This document shows positions 42,748-51,685 of a DNA stretch of 64,000 nt, one piece after another. The stretch spans positions 1,736,001-1,800,000 of the forward strand of contig OY763325.1 of the NCBI GenBank assembly GCA_963667315.1, given 5' to 3'. Under the pieces are notes generated by a model. That model saw nothing but the letters and a program-made list of their open reading frames with translations. It did no database searches and had not been told where the DNA came from. The position numbers and the translations under genes were made by a program. Numbering within the stretch: position 1 is the stretch's first letter; each line of letters opens with the position of its first letter. The stretch comes from DAINPP01 sp963667315 (GTDB taxonomy: Bacteria; Thermotogota; Thermotogae; MWEM01).

Positions 42748-43596
42748 TTAATGAAAGTCGGAAAATCGACCACCGAGCATTGCGATCGTCAATATCATTT
42801 GAAATACATCTTTATAATTGTGACTACAGTATCTGAGCGTTCTCCCCTCTGTTCTTTCAAGACCCGGAACCACACTGAGTGCATCCGCTATGACCGTATT
42901 CAGAACATCTACTTCCAGGACAGTTTTTTCTTCCGGCCGCTTGATATCGAACGGTTTTTTGTTTTCAAATTTCCCGATAAGCGCTTTCGTTCGTTCTCTG
43001 TATATCGCTTCAACCGTCTCGGGATGATACATCTTCGCGGAATATCGTCCAATCCCCTCTTTCGTCCGGACAAAGATCATCCCATCGGAATAATATTCGG
43101 ACATCTCTTTTTCAAGAATATCGTCTCCGGAAATCATGACCACCGGAATATCGTACAAACCGGCATACATGGCGTTAATCTCCGTTTCGCCAACAAGTTT
43201 ACCGTTAATCCTGATATTATAGATACACGAAGCTGAATAGGAATGATCCATTCCACCGCCAAATGCGCCGATTCTCGCATGATACCCCAGCAGCAGCACG
43301 GCATCATAGGTTTCATCAAGTCCCTGCATCATATAAAATGGTCTCGGATATCCCCTGATGTAAGTCACCCGCGGATCCGGAAGCTTCCCATAAGGAATAT
43401 TCTCCCCCCTCGCATGGGAATCACAGATCGTTATCTCCTCTATCGTTTCATCAAAACCATGATATTTCGTTATTTCATCAAGAATCCATCCAATCTCTGA
43501 ATTCAACCAGTTGTTGTAACTGCCATCACGATTCATCTCACTCCATGAGGCAACGCCAATAACCCCTTCCATATCCGTCGAAATAAATAATTTCAT
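42748..43596 (-). CDS. M55 D-aminopeptidase, DppA-like
   Basis: This zinc peptidase of 282 residues matches the M55/DppA family of self-compartmentalising D-aminopeptidases. Zinc-site residues are D8 and E10 (ISTDMEG), the His in CDSHARGEN, the His in LLGYHARIG and the Glu in GETEINAMYAG. It releases N-terminal D-amino acids from short peptides in the cytoplasm. Its place between an RpiR regulator and a peptide-binding protein suggests the operon imports D-Ala-containing wall peptides. It starts 1 bp after the regulator gene ends, so the two are translationally linked. Confidence 0.92.
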   Translation of the reverse strand: MKLFISTDMEGVIGVASWSEMNRDGSYNNWLNSEIGWILDEITKYHGFDETIEEITICDSHARGENIPYGKLPDPRVTYIRGYPRPFYMMQGLDETYDAVLLLGYHARIGAFGGGMDHSYSASCIYNIRINGKLVGETEINAMYAGLYDIPVVMISGDDILEKEMSEYYSDGMIFVRTKEGIGRYSAKMYHPETVEAIYRERTKALIGKFENKKPFDIKRPEEKTVLEVDVLNTVIADALSVVPGLERTEGRTLRYCSHNYKDVFQMILTIAMLGGRFSDFH

Positions 43597-43597
43597 A

Positions 43598-44455
43598 CTA
43601 TTCCCCCTCTTTTCTCATAGACCTGGCTTCAAGCTCTTTTTCGTATATTTCTGTCAGATGATTCTCCATATTTTTCTTATCCGTCAGAATCAGCATATGC
43701 ATCAGCGTCTGCGTGATAATCGTCGGTTGAACAAGTGAATTGGTCAATAACATGGAATCATTTTTACAGATAAATGAGGAGATACACCCGCCATACAACA
43801 GGCAGGATTTGGAATCCGTAAAAAGGATCTGTTTTGCCCGCTTTTTCTTTGCCTCTTTGTAGATAAAGACAGATTCACTCGAATAAGGCGGAAAGGAATA
43901 ATGGATCATACAACTCGTCTCCGATACCTTTGTCATCAGATAGACAAAATCATCCAATGACCCGTTTAATAGCGTTACCTGCTTTGTCAGTATATTTGTC
44001 AGGCTGAATACCAGCGACATGGCAAGATGTTTACTCAATCCGAAACCAGAAACAAAGATGTTTTTTGCATCAGCCACCGCCTCAAGAAAATTGGAAACAT
44101 CCTTCTTGTCAACCGTCCTGAGTGTTGCCCTGATATTTTTAAGATCGGCTGTTGAAAAGAAATTAAACTGTTTTTCTTCAGTCATATCATCAAGTCTGGT
44201 ATTTTTAATCTTTTCATAAGGATTCAATCTTTCACGAATATCCTCCTGTATCGCCTTTTTTAAATCGTAAAACCCCGTATACCCCAGTATCCTGGAAAAT
44301 CTGACAAGAGATGCCCGACTGATTCCGAGACGTGTTGAAATCGTCTCAACAGTCGAAAGGCCGAATTCCTGCGGGTTATCTATCAGATATTTTGCAATTT
44401 TCCTGTTAACCGGTGTCATTTCCGGTATCAATTTGACAACATCATCAATCAGCAT
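43598..44455 (-). CDS. MurR/RpiR-family regulator, copy 1 (in the peptide operon)
   Basis: This 285-residue protein has an HTH_6 domain (NRKIAKYLIDNPQEFGLSTV, then RLGISRASLVRFSRILGY) and a C-terminal SIS-like domain (IFVSGFGLSKHLAMSLVFSL). By eye it is about three-quarters identical to copy 2 at 46637-47497. The SIS part lacks some phosphosugar-binding Ser/Thr features (SFPPYSSESVF where SxSGxT is usual), so the ligand may not be a classic phosphosugar. It lies third in the operon between oppF and dppA. The operon promoter carries an operator shared with copy 2. Confidence 0.9.
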   Translation of the reverse strand: MLIDDVVKLIPEMTPVNRKIAKYLIDNPQEFGLSTVETISTRLGISRASLVRFSRILGYTGFYDLKKAIQEDIRERLNPYEKIKNTRLDDMTEEKQFNFFSTADLKNIRATLRTVDKKDVSNFLEAVADAKNIFVSGFGLSKHLAMSLVFSLTNILTKQVTLLNGSLDDFVYLMTKVSETSCMIHYSFPPYSSESVFIYKEAKKKRAKQILFTDSKSCLLYGGCISSFICKNDSMLLTNSLVQPTIITQTLMHMLILTDKKNMENHLTEIYEKELEARSMRKEGE

Positions 44456-44470
44456 ATGTTATCACTCCCA

Positions 44471-45442
44471 TCAATAAAGAAAACATGATACATAATGCCC
44501 GGGAGAAACCTCCCTTAATTCCGGTTTTTCAGCGGAACAACGCTTTGAAGCATTTTTACACCGTGACTCAAAAGCACAGCCTTTCGGGTAGTCCATGGCG
44601 GAAGGTATCTCCCCCGTTAACTTAATCCGATTCGTTTTTTGTGCGTTAATCCGGGGAATCGACTGAAGCAAAATCTGTGTATAAGGATGAAGAGGATGCT
44701 CATAGAGCTCATTGGCATCGGTAAGTTCTACGATCCTGCCAAGATACATAACGGCTATCCTGTCACTGATAAACTTCACCACACCAAGATCATGCGAGAT
44801 AAAGACATAAGATAATCCGAAATCATCCTGCAGATCACAAAGAAGATTCAGAATCTGAGACTGAATCGAAACATCCAAAGCCGAAACGGCTTCATCCGCA
44901 ACAACAAGCTCCGGCTGAGTCGCCAGAACCCTCGCAATCATGATGCGCTGTCGCTGCCCACCTGAAAATTCACTGGGATATCTGTCGGCATAATTGGGTT
45001 GAAAGCCAACTTTTTCAAGAAGATTTCTGATACTTTCCCGACGGTCATTCTTACCGTTAGTGAGATGATGAACAATCAGCGGTTCCCCGACGATTCCTCC
45101 AACCGTCATCCTCGGATTCAATGACGCGTATGGATCCTGAAAGATCATCTGCATCTTTTTTCTTAACCCTTTCATCTCTCGCGGTTTTTTCCCGGATATC
45201 TCTTCATCCTTGAAAAAGAGATGACCGCTTGTCGGCTCAATCAATTTCAGCATGGTTCTGCCCAGCGTTGATTTTCCGCAACCCGATTCACCAACCAGAC
45301 CGAGGGTTTCTCCCTGCCTTACTTCAAGCGAAACCCCATCAACGGCATGAATCCATCTTTGATTTTTGAAGAAACTCCCCTTCCCCACAGGAAATTTCTT
45401 TTCAAGTTTCTCTATTCGAAATATATTCATATCCATCACCAT
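44471..45442 (-). CDS. Peptide ABC transporter ATPase, OppF/DppF type
   Basis: This ABC ATPase of 323 residues has Walker A GESGCGKSTLGR, signature EFSGGQRQRIMIAR, Walker B LVVADEAVSALD, the H-loop ISHDLG, and a C-terminal oligopeptide_HPY region with CAFESRCKNASKRC. That cysteine pattern is thought to hold an Fe-S cluster in some members. The frame allows a TTG at 45457, but ATG 45442 overlaps the oppD stop (TGATG), a typical translational-coupling arrangement; ATG 45436 and 45430 are alternatives. Confidence 0.93.
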   Translation of the reverse strand: MVMDMNIFRIEKLEKKFPVGKGSFFKNQRWIHAVDGVSLEVRQGETLGLVGESGCGKSTLGRTMLKLIEPTSGHLFFKDEEISGKKPREMKGLRKKMQMIFQDPYASLNPRMTVGGIVGEPLIVHHLTNGKNDRRESIRNLLEKVGFQPNYADRYPSEFSGGQRQRIMIARVLATQPELVVADEAVSALDVSIQSQILNLLCDLQDDFGLSYVFISHDLGVVKFISDRIAVMYLGRIVELTDANELYEHPLHPYTQILLQSIPRINAQKTNRIKLTGEIPSAMDYPKGCAFESRCKNASKRCSAEKPELREVSPGHYVSCFLY

Positions 45443-46419
45443 CACTGATAAAGCCAACAGGCTACCTGAGTATTTTTTTCAATCTTATTAAGTTCCGGCT
45501 CTTTCTCACGGCACACGTTCATCACTTTGGAACATCTGTCCGAAAAAGGGCATCCTTCGGGAATTTCATACAGTTCAGGGACTTTACCGGATAGCGTATT
45601 CAACCGGGCTCCTTTTTGATGAGGGAGATCCAGACGCGGAATCGAATTGATCAATCCTTCTGAATAAGGGTGTCTCGGGTTACACAACAGATTGTTTACG
45701 GTATTTTCCTCAACAATCTTTCCGGCATACATCACATAAACTCTATCTGCAACTTCAGAGATCACACCAAGATCATGTGTTATGAGCAGAACGGACATAT
45801 CGTAATTCTTTTTCGATTCATCTATCAGACTCAGTATCTGGGATTGTATGGTAACATCCAAAGCGGTTGTCGGCTCATCTGCAATCAGGAGCTTTGAATT
45901 ACAGATCAGTGCCATCGCAATCATGACACGCTGCCTGAGTCCACCTGAAAGTTGATGTGGATAAACATCGTATCGTTTCCCGGCATCCGGTATGCCTACT
46001 GATTTAAAAACATCTATCACACGTTGTCTGACATCATATTTTGACATACTATGATGCGTCAACACAGCCTCCGAAACCTGCTTCCCGACTTTAAAGACCG
46101 GATTAAGCGATGTCATGGGTTCCTGGAAGATCATAGAAATCTCTCTTCCTCTTATCTTTCTCATTGCTTCGGTTGATAATTGATTCAACTTGATGCCTTC
46201 AAAGATGAACTCACCGTTCGGGATGATCGCCGGGGGCATCTTCAGAAGTCTCAGAATGGATCTGGCCGTGATGCTCTTGCCGCAACCCGATTCACCAACC
46301 AGACCAACGGTTTCCTTCGGTCTGATATCAAGATTAATATTCCTGACCGCTTTTAATAACCCGAAATATGTGTTGAAGTGAATTGAAAGATTTTTGATCT
46401 CCAGTAGATTCTCAGACAT
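45442..46419 (-). CDS. Peptide ABC transporter ATPase, OppD/DppD type
   Basis: This 325-residue ATPase has Walker A GESGCGKSITAR, signature HQLSGGLRQRVMIA, Walker B LLIADEPTTALD, the H-loop ITHDLG and the C-terminal GCPFSDRCSKVMNVC. It is the first gene of the seven-gene operon. AAAAGGGGTCGTATATG gives the start. A promoter with an RpiR-type operator lies 30-60 bp upstream. Confidence 0.93.
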   Translation of the reverse strand: MSENLLEIKNLSIHFNTYFGLLKAVRNINLDIRPKETVGLVGESGCGKSITARSILRLLKMPPAIIPNGEFIFEGIKLNQLSTEAMRKIRGREISMIFQEPMTSLNPVFKVGKQVSEAVLTHHSMSKYDVRQRVIDVFKSVGIPDAGKRYDVYPHQLSGGLRQRVMIAMALICNSKLLIADEPTTALDVTIQSQILSLIDESKKNYDMSVLLITHDLGVISEVADRVYVMYAGKIVEENTVNNLLCNPRHPYSEGLINSIPRLDLPHQKGARLNTLSGKVPELYEIPEGCPFSDRCSKVMNVCREKEPELNKIEKNTQVACWLYQ

Positions 46420-46433
46420 ATACGACCCCTTTT

Positions 46434-46479
46434 GAAATATTTATTTCCTAAATATACCACATGAAACATAATATTTCAA
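46434..46479 (-). promoter_or_regulatory. Promoter and operator of the peptide operon
   Basis: On the minus strand TTGAAA (46474-46479), 17 bp, TATATT (46451-46456). An inverted repeat GAAATATTTATTTC (46434-46447) lies just downstream and GAAACATAATATTTC (46463-46477) covers the -35/spacer. The whole 47-nt stretch aligns without gaps to that upstream of RpiR copy 2 (47521-47566). Confidence 0.75.
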
Positions 46480-46560
46480 CATGTGAATCGACAAAATAAA
46501 TAAGATTTGGAATCATATTGTTTGTTATAATGTTAACTTTTCCTCTTAAAGATAGAAAAA

Positions 46561-46600
46561 GATATCCCGGGAACTCATAACAATTCCCGGGATATCTTTT
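46561..46600. terminator. Rho-independent terminator after RpiR copy 2
   Basis: GATATCCCGGGAA (46561-46573) and TTCCCGGGATATC (46584-46596) form a perfect 13-bp stem, with T runs on both strands. It isolates the second regulator from the operon downstream. Confidence 0.92.
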
Positions 46601-46636
46601 TATTTATTGATATAAGTTTTACGATAAGGAACAAAA

Positions 46637-47497
46637 TCACTTCTCGCTTTCAGAAATCTTCTTTCGCGCTTCAACTTCGCTGTTAAAAATCTCTGTCAGA
46701 TGATTTTCCATATTTTCCTTATCCGTGAGAACCAGCATGTGCATTAGCGTCTGTGTGATTAAAGTGGGTTGTACAAGAGAATTTGTCATCAACACAGAAT
46801 CATTCTTACAGATAAATGAAGCGATACTGTCCGAGTACAGAGGACAGGATTTGGAATCGGTGAACAGAATCTGTTTCGCCCCACGCTTCTTCGCCTCTTC
46901 GTAAACGAATACCGATTCGCTTGAATAAGCCGGAAAAGAATAATGAATGATACAGCTATTTTCAGAAATATGGGTCATTAGATACACAAAATCATCCAGG
47001 GATCCGTTAAGAAGTGTAACGGATTTTGTCAGCAGATTATTTAAACTGAAAACCAAAGCCATGGCCAGATGCTTACTGAGACCAAATCCTGAAACAAAGA
47101 TATTATCCGATTCCTTGACGGCATTCAGAAAATTCAGGATATCCTCAGTTCTGATGGTATTTAAAGTCGATTTGATATTCTTAAGTTCTATCGAGGTAAA
47201 AAAATCAAACTGATTGGCCTGTGTCATCTCATCCAGTTTCGTATTCTTTATCTTTTCATAAGGATTCAACCTTTCCCTGATATCCTCCTGAATAGCCTTC
47301 TTCAAATCATAAAACCCTTTAAAATCCAGCAACCTCGAAAATCGGACCAGCGAAGCCCTGCTGATATCCAACCGATCTGCAATCTCTTCAACAGTTGAGA
47401 GGCCAAATTCCTGCGGGTGGTCTATCAAATATTTTGCAATCTTCTTATTCACCGGTGTCATCTCCGGCATCATTTTCACTACATTATCAATCAACAT
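46637..47497 (-). CDS. MurR/RpiR-family regulator, copy 2 (monocistronic)
   Basis: This 286-residue protein has the same architecture and size as copy 1 and very similar sequence (MLIDNVVKMMPEMTPVNKKI against MLIDDVVKLIPEMTPVNRKI). The differences cluster in the recognition-helix region (RLDISRASLVRFSRLLDF), the middle (QANQFDFFTSIELK) and the C-terminal tail. It is transcribed alone, from a promoter/operator nearly identical to that of the peptide operon, and ends in a strong terminator. The two proteins may form hetero-oligomers or respond to different ligands while sharing a binding site. Confidence 0.9.
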   Translation of the reverse strand: MLIDNVVKMMPEMTPVNKKIAKYLIDHPQEFGLSTVEEIADRLDISRASLVRFSRLLDFKGFYDLKKAIQEDIRERLNPYEKIKNTKLDEMTQANQFDFFTSIELKNIKSTLNTIRTEDILNFLNAVKESDNIFVSGFGLSKHLAMALVFSLNNLLTKSVTLLNGSLDDFVYLMTHISENSCIIHYSFPAYSSESVFVYEEAKKRGAKQILFTDSKSCPLYSDSIASFICKNDSVLMTNSLVQPTLITQTLMHMLVLTDKENMENHLTEIFNSEVEARKKISESEK

Positions 47498-47520
47498 AAT
47501 TTTCTCCTAAACTCTATTTT

Positions 47521-47566
47521 GAAATATTTCTTTCTATAATATACCACAAGAAATAAAACAATTCAA
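47521..47566 (-). promoter_or_regulatory. Promoter and operator of RpiR copy 2
   Basis: On the minus strand TTGAAT (47561-47566), 17 bp, TATATT (47538-47543). The perfect palindrome GAAATATTTC (47521-47530) follows the -10 box. The spacer carries TTATTTC, and TATACCACA (plus strand, 47539-47547) is conserved with the peptide-operon promoter. Confidence 0.75.
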
Positions 47567-47651
47567 GAGTAACCCATCTATTGAAGAGAAAATTACGGAT
47601 AACAAATAAATCTCCCCATTAATAATCATCAGGGTATTTTAAGGTGTATAC

Positions 47652-48314
47652 TCAACGTAATACGGAAATATCCTCATATAATGCAATAAAATCTCCCAGC
47701 ACCCTGTCTTTATGATAATGGCCGAAATACCATTTTCTGAATGCCACACGCTCTCTGAAATTATTCAGATAATTTTCCGAGCCATCCAGCGAACAATAAC
47801 CGGACACCATGCCTTTTATCGCAGACGGTGCATCATGCGTCAGGATATAATCCACCCTGAAATCGACTTTTTCAAGATTTTTCATCGCAAGTTCGTATTC
47901 ATCCCGATTGGGGATTTCCCGCTCCCAGTAAGTGTTGTTCTTCATCCGCATCGCCTTATCCGGTGATGATGCCCCACCAAAGGCAAAGAAAGTCCTGTCT
48001 TCTATCGTGTAAATCCTGCCGCGCCGAAGATGGAAGATTTTATCCGACACCACCCCCACATCAGCTCCAAAGCCCTCCCTGCTTTCCAACGCATCCAGTC
48101 TGTCAAAATTCTCATGATTTCCGTCGATAAAAAGTACTGTCGGTCCAAGTGCTTCGAGTTTCATGATCAAATTCCTTTCCATCTCATCCGGTTCCGGCTC
48201 CCAAAGCACGCCAAAATCCCCGGCGATGATGATGGTATCCCCTTCCATTCCGTTGATCTTCTCCAATTTGTCAAAATCTGCTGCACCATGCAGATCACCC
48301 GTTATAAATATCAT
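47652..48314 (-). CDS. Calcineurin-like metallophosphoesterase
   Basis: This 220-residue cytoplasmic phosphoesterase has all five metal motifs: ITGDLHG, IAGDFGV, IDGNHENF, LTHDAPS and FGHYHKD. It may act on nucleotides, nucleic acids or protein phosphates; the substrate is unknown. The ribosome binding site is AAGGAG with long spacing. It has no close neighbours on its strand, and the 154 bp after it hold only the RpiR promoter. Confidence 0.88.
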   Translation of the reverse strand: MIFITGDLHGAADFDKLEKINGMEGDTIIIAGDFGVLWEPEPDEMERNLIMKLEALGPTVLFIDGNHENFDRLDALESREGFGADVGVVSDKIFHLRRGRIYTIEDRTFFAFGGASSPDKAMRMKNNTYWEREIPNRDEYELAMKNLEKVDFRVDYILTHDAPSAIKGMVSGYCSLDGSENYLNNFRERVAFRKWYFGHYHKDRVLGDFIALYEDISVLR

Positions 48315-48522
48315 TTAATCACATCAACTCCTTATCTATCTCATCGCCTTTGTTACAGACGAAAAGTGATCAAAGTATTATCCCCCTTCCAATCCGGCCC
48401 TCAATACTCTGCAAGCATCGAGTTCTCCAAACAACTGATTTTAAAACCCGCTGAAAAACTTCTGCGGGATAAACCTCAGCCTTAAAAACCCGGTCATACA
48501 CTTTCTCCGACCTCAGAAAAAC

Positions 48523-48556
48523 AAAAAGCCTTCAGGGGGAAACCTGAAGGCTTTTT
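48523..48556. terminator. Bidirectional rho-independent terminator
   Basis: AAAAAGCCTTCAGG (48523-48536) and CCTGAAGGCTTTTT (48543-48556) with a 6-nt loop, just after the secreted repeat-protein gene (minus strand). Confidence 0.9.
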
Positions 48557-48572
48557 CCTGCTCTGTTCGATA

Positions 48573-50387
48573 TCAACGTAAAATAAACTGTCTGGTAATC
48601 AGAAGATCATCATCGAGATAAAAATTAACCTTCCAGATCCCCGCATCCGCTCTGTCGATATTTGAAATGGTCAACCAGGACCACATCCCATAGTTTGAAA
48701 GGGAAAGATAACCGTATTCAGCTGCGGATTTCATGGTCAGATCCACGTTATCGTAAAGGCTGCCATCCGGTTTTATCCATTCCCAACGTGCTTCATGTGC
48801 GTCGATATACTTGTCAATCTGAAGCCACATATAGATCTTCTCATCTTCAAACGTAAATCGTACTTTTACATCCACCGGTTTCTTTTCAACCAGCTGTGAA
48901 GAAAGTTTATAGTCATTGATAAACAGACTTTCCAGCTCCGCCGGCTGAAGCGATTTCACGGTAAACGTCGTACTCTCAGCTATTTTTTCATAGGAATTGT
49001 TCCTGAACATTCTGAACTGATAATCTCCCGGTTCATCCGGTGCATTGAACTCGGCGGTTCCATCCGTCTGTCCCTGAAGGTACAGCCAGCTGATGTACTG
49101 TGTATCTTCCGTTCCCACCTTGTATAAACCGATCCAGTCATTCGCTCCCTCTGCCGGTGCATTGGAAAATTCCAAAGCAATCTTTGAACCGATATCGTAT
49201 GCCGTCTTTTCCACGAGAACTGCAGCGGGAATTTCATCTTTTACGGTAAATGAAATATAGGCTTGCTCAACGCCATTCGAGTCGGAATCATTCAATCTGA
49301 AATCATAGTTCCCCTCAGTTGACGGCGCCTTAAAAATCAGGGTTCCCGTTTCTTCTCTCAAATACTGATACGTCAGATCATGGCTGTCATTTTCACTTTC
49401 ACTCCCATGCGCTATATCCGATGGAATAATACCGATCCATGGATATTTCACGATGATACTCTCCGGTATTTCATAGTCAACTTCTATGACTTCTCCCGGA
49501 AGATACTGTATTTTATCAGCCGGTTTAAAGTTCAGCGCGTAAACCTGTTCAGGGACCGTATTCGTTTCAACAGTAAACACCTGACTGATTGCCACCTCCG
49601 TATCCATGCTATCCGGCGAAAACAATTTCAGTAAATAGTCGCCAGGCTGATCCGGAGCAACAAAATAAAATTCACCGTTTTTCTGTCCATTCAGATATTC
49701 CCAGGTGATATAATCCATATTACCGTCACCGACCTTGTACAAACCGACCCATTCACTGTTTGACTCTCCCGGTGCATTCCTGAATGTCACTTTCATGTCT
49801 TCTGAAGGTAGGTATACCGTTTTATCAACCGAAAGCGTCGTCTTTGTCACAATGATGGATTCCGGTTTTACGATCTGGACTTTTTCACCGGTTGTGCGTT
49901 CCATCGACTTGTTGACCGCTTCTACCATATTCTTATAATCTCTGGCTTTCGGCCCCTTTATCATTGCAACAGTTAAAAATTCTTTTCCGGAATCTTCGCC
50001 GGGAAAGTGTGAGATCATAAATTCCATAGAATTTCCATTCTCATCGGTTGTACCGCTGTAAAAAGCTCTTTTCATTCCATTGACCACATCTTCTCCACTC
50101 ACTCTGATCACCGTATTATCATCTTCATGCATATCATTAATCATATTCTGAACATATTGATTCTCGGTTAAGAGAACAAATATCAAACCATCTTTTAACA
50201 CCATACCTTCTCCGACTTTTCCCTGATAATAAGCTGCCCCCGGAACCGTCATCTCTTCCGCTTTAAGCCAGGTTGCCGGTTGTTGCCAGGTAATGGTATC
50301 GTATTGTTTTTCAACCTGTTCCACCTGTGTAAAAACAGTCGATAGAAACAAAACCATCAACCAAGTAAAAAATACCGCCTTTTTCAT
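48573..50387 (-). CDS. Secreted protein with three SKICH/Ig-like repeats
   Basis: This 604-residue protein has a signal peptide (to about STVFTQ). Residues ~25-170 form an unrecognised domain. It is followed by three related ~95-residue modules (about 185-280, 285-385 and 388-475). Repeats 1 and 3 contain W-V/I-GLYKVG..YITW.YL.GQ..G...F.APD.PGDY..++F, which recalls the SKICH/calcineurin-associated beta fold of extracellular enzymes. Repeat 2 is divergent (PWIGIIPSDI). A final beta domain completes the protein. No catalytic motif is seen; it is probably a periplasmic or surface binding protein. GGGAGGGATTTTTTTATG supports the start. Monocistronic. Confidence 0.75.
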   Translation of the reverse strand: MKKAVFFTWLMVLFLSTVFTQVEQVEKQYDTITWQQPATWLKAEEMTVPGAAYYQGKVGEGMVLKDGLIFVLLTENQYVQNMINDMHEDDNTVIRVSGEDVVNGMKRAFYSGTTDENGNSMEFMISHFPGEDSGKEFLTVAMIKGPKARDYKNMVEAVNKSMERTTGEKVQIVKPESIIVTKTTLSVDKTVYLPSEDMKVTFRNAPGESNSEWVGLYKVGDGNMDYITWEYLNGQKNGEFYFVAPDQPGDYLLKLFSPDSMDTEVAISQVFTVETNTVPEQVYALNFKPADKIQYLPGEVIEVDYEIPESIIVKYPWIGIIPSDIAHGSESENDSHDLTYQYLREETGTLIFKAPSTEGNYDFRLNDSDSNGVEQAYISFTVKDEIPAAVLVEKTAYDIGSKIALEFSNAPAEGANDWIGLYKVGTEDTQYISWLYLQGQTDGTAEFNAPDEPGDYQFRMFRNNSYEKIAESTTFTVKSLQPAELESLFINDYKLSSQLVEKKPVDVKVRFTFEDEKIYMWLQIDKYIDAHEARWEWIKPDGSLYDNVDLTMKSAAEYGYLSLSNYGMWSWLTISNIDRADAGIWKVNFYLDDDLLITRQFILR

Positions 50388-50490
50388 AAAAAAATCCCTC
50401 CCGATTAAATTTAAAAATAGCTTCCAGAGTTACATTTTATAATACACCTTATTATGACGAAAAGTCGTATGAACATTTCTGCTTCCAAAG

Positions 50491-50516
50491 AAAAGATCCC
50501 TTTTTCAAAAGGGATC
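50491..50516 (-). terminator. Rho-independent terminator
   Basis: GATCCCTTTT (50495-50504) and AAAAGGGATC (50507-50516) form a perfect stem, with TTTTC after it on the minus strand. It ends the gene at 50568-51134. Confidence 0.85.
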
Positions 50517-50567
50517 AAGGGAGGATTTATTATATTGTTGTCAGTTTAAATGCGGTGTGCTGTTCTT

Positions 50568-51134
50568 TTATTCATCCATAGGGGGAAAAGTGATCATGAT
50601 TCTCAATGTACTGTCATTCACGCCCGCTTCAACCTTCCCATCCGACGATTCAGGATCGTATGCCAGGTTGAAATTCAGATCCAGTTTTCCGGCCCTGAAG
50701 GAAAGATCATCGGAAGTAATCCGTACACCCTTTGATCCGTTACTTAACTTCAGATGCTCTTCAACGTATGCCTCATAAGTTCCGGCTTTATTGAGCAGTT
50801 CTTCCTTAATGTCCTTTTCGTCAAGGTTGAGACAGGCACTGATTCCCTTGTCTATCGCGTTCTCATTTTCCCAGCAATAATCTATCGCAAATCTTGCGTT
50901 CGTTGTCAGACTGATACCGAAATCCTCTTCGTACACTTCATCGGAAATTAGATTGGGCCGGAAGTCGATCTTCATACCATCCTGATCGCTTTGAATGGCC
51001 TCATTTAAGATGTTGACCTCTTTAAAAGCCGCTATCTTCAATGTGATGGATACCGTCGCTTCATCTTTTGAAGCCAAACCAAAAGCTGCCACAAACATCA
51101 TTATGACCACTGTTATCACGATTGTCTTCTTCAT
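50568..51134 (-). CDS. Small secreted protein of unknown function
   Basis: This 188-residue protein has a signal peptide (MKKTIVITVVIMMFVAAFGL, then ASK) followed by an acidic, beta-rich mature part (ATVSITLKIAAFKEVNILNE... and KLDLNFNLAYDPESSD). I do not recognise a family. The open frame extends 17 codons further up, but ATG 51134 with AAAGGAGCGGGTGAAG before it and the signal peptide decide the start. It has its own promoter and terminator and is thus monocistronic. Confidence 0.7.
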   Translation of the reverse strand: MKKTIVITVVIMMFVAAFGLASKDEATVSITLKIAAFKEVNILNEAIQSDQDGMKIDFRPNLISDEVYEEDFGISLTTNARFAIDYCWENENAIDKGISACLNLDEKDIKEELLNKAGTYEAYVEEHLKLSNGSKGVRITSDDLSFRAGKLDLNFNLAYDPESSDGKVEAGVNDSTLRIMITFPPMDE

Positions 51135-51223
51135 CTTCACCCGCTCCTTTTTCCTTATCCACTCAAATTCTAAATTTATTCTCATTTTCTGATTTTTCTG
51201 TTCACTATTCCTTAACTGTTTTG

Positions 51224-51252
51224 AGTATATACCAAATTTAGAATAAAATCAA
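51224..51252 (-). promoter_or_regulatory. Promoter of the small secreted protein gene
   Basis: On the minus strand TTGATT (51247-51252), 17 bp, TATACT (51224-51229). Confidence 0.6.
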
Positions 51253-51543
51253 ATAATTTACCAAATGTATACAATCATTATCTATACTTTATTAAAAAAG
51301 AGAAATCTGATTCAGATAAAAAGGGGTAAAATATAATAATACAAACATAAAAGCTGATAATAGAACAAATATACCTAATAACAGATTAACATATACAACG
51401 ATTATCGATATTTAGATTAATTTTAAGGTAAAATTACTAAAACATTCCTCAAAATGTTAATGGATTTATATAGATATTTTTTTATACACCTTTTTGAAGG
51501 GGATGTCAAGGAAAGAAAGCAGTATTTGAAATTTGCAGCAAAA

Positions 51544-51568
51544 AGGGGTAGGCACAAGACCTACCCCT
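51544..51568. repeat. REP-like palindromic element
   Basis: AGGGGTAGG, CACAAGA, CCTACCCCT is a perfect 9-bp inverted repeat with a 7-nt loop. It resembles the widespread GTAGGGGCGxxCTTGTGxxCGCCCC class of small intergenic repeats. The rest of the ~520-bp gap 51186-51705 holds the promoter at 51224, AT-rich sequence without signals (51253-51540) and the two hairpins behind groEL. Confidence 0.6.
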
Positions 51569-51657
51569 ACATTACTATATCAAGTGTTTCTGTTGGTTAT
51601 TTGGAAAAGCGCGGAGTTTTGTATTTCAAACTCCTGAAGACTTCTTTCGAAAGTCGT

Positions 51658-51682
51658 GAAGTTTAAACATTGTTTAAACTTC
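51658..51682 (-). terminator. Hairpin 2 downstream of groEL
   Basis: GAAGTTTAAAC (51658-51668) and GTTTAAACTTC (51672-51682) with a 3-nt loop. AT-rich stem; together with the next hairpin it probably ends the groESL transcript. Confidence 0.55.
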
Positions 51683-51685
51683 GAG

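Noticed and set aside
51454..51666. Plus-strand open frame of 70 codons downstream of groEL
   Set aside because: It covers the REP-like palindrome and a hairpin, has no ribosome binding site and shows non-coding composition.
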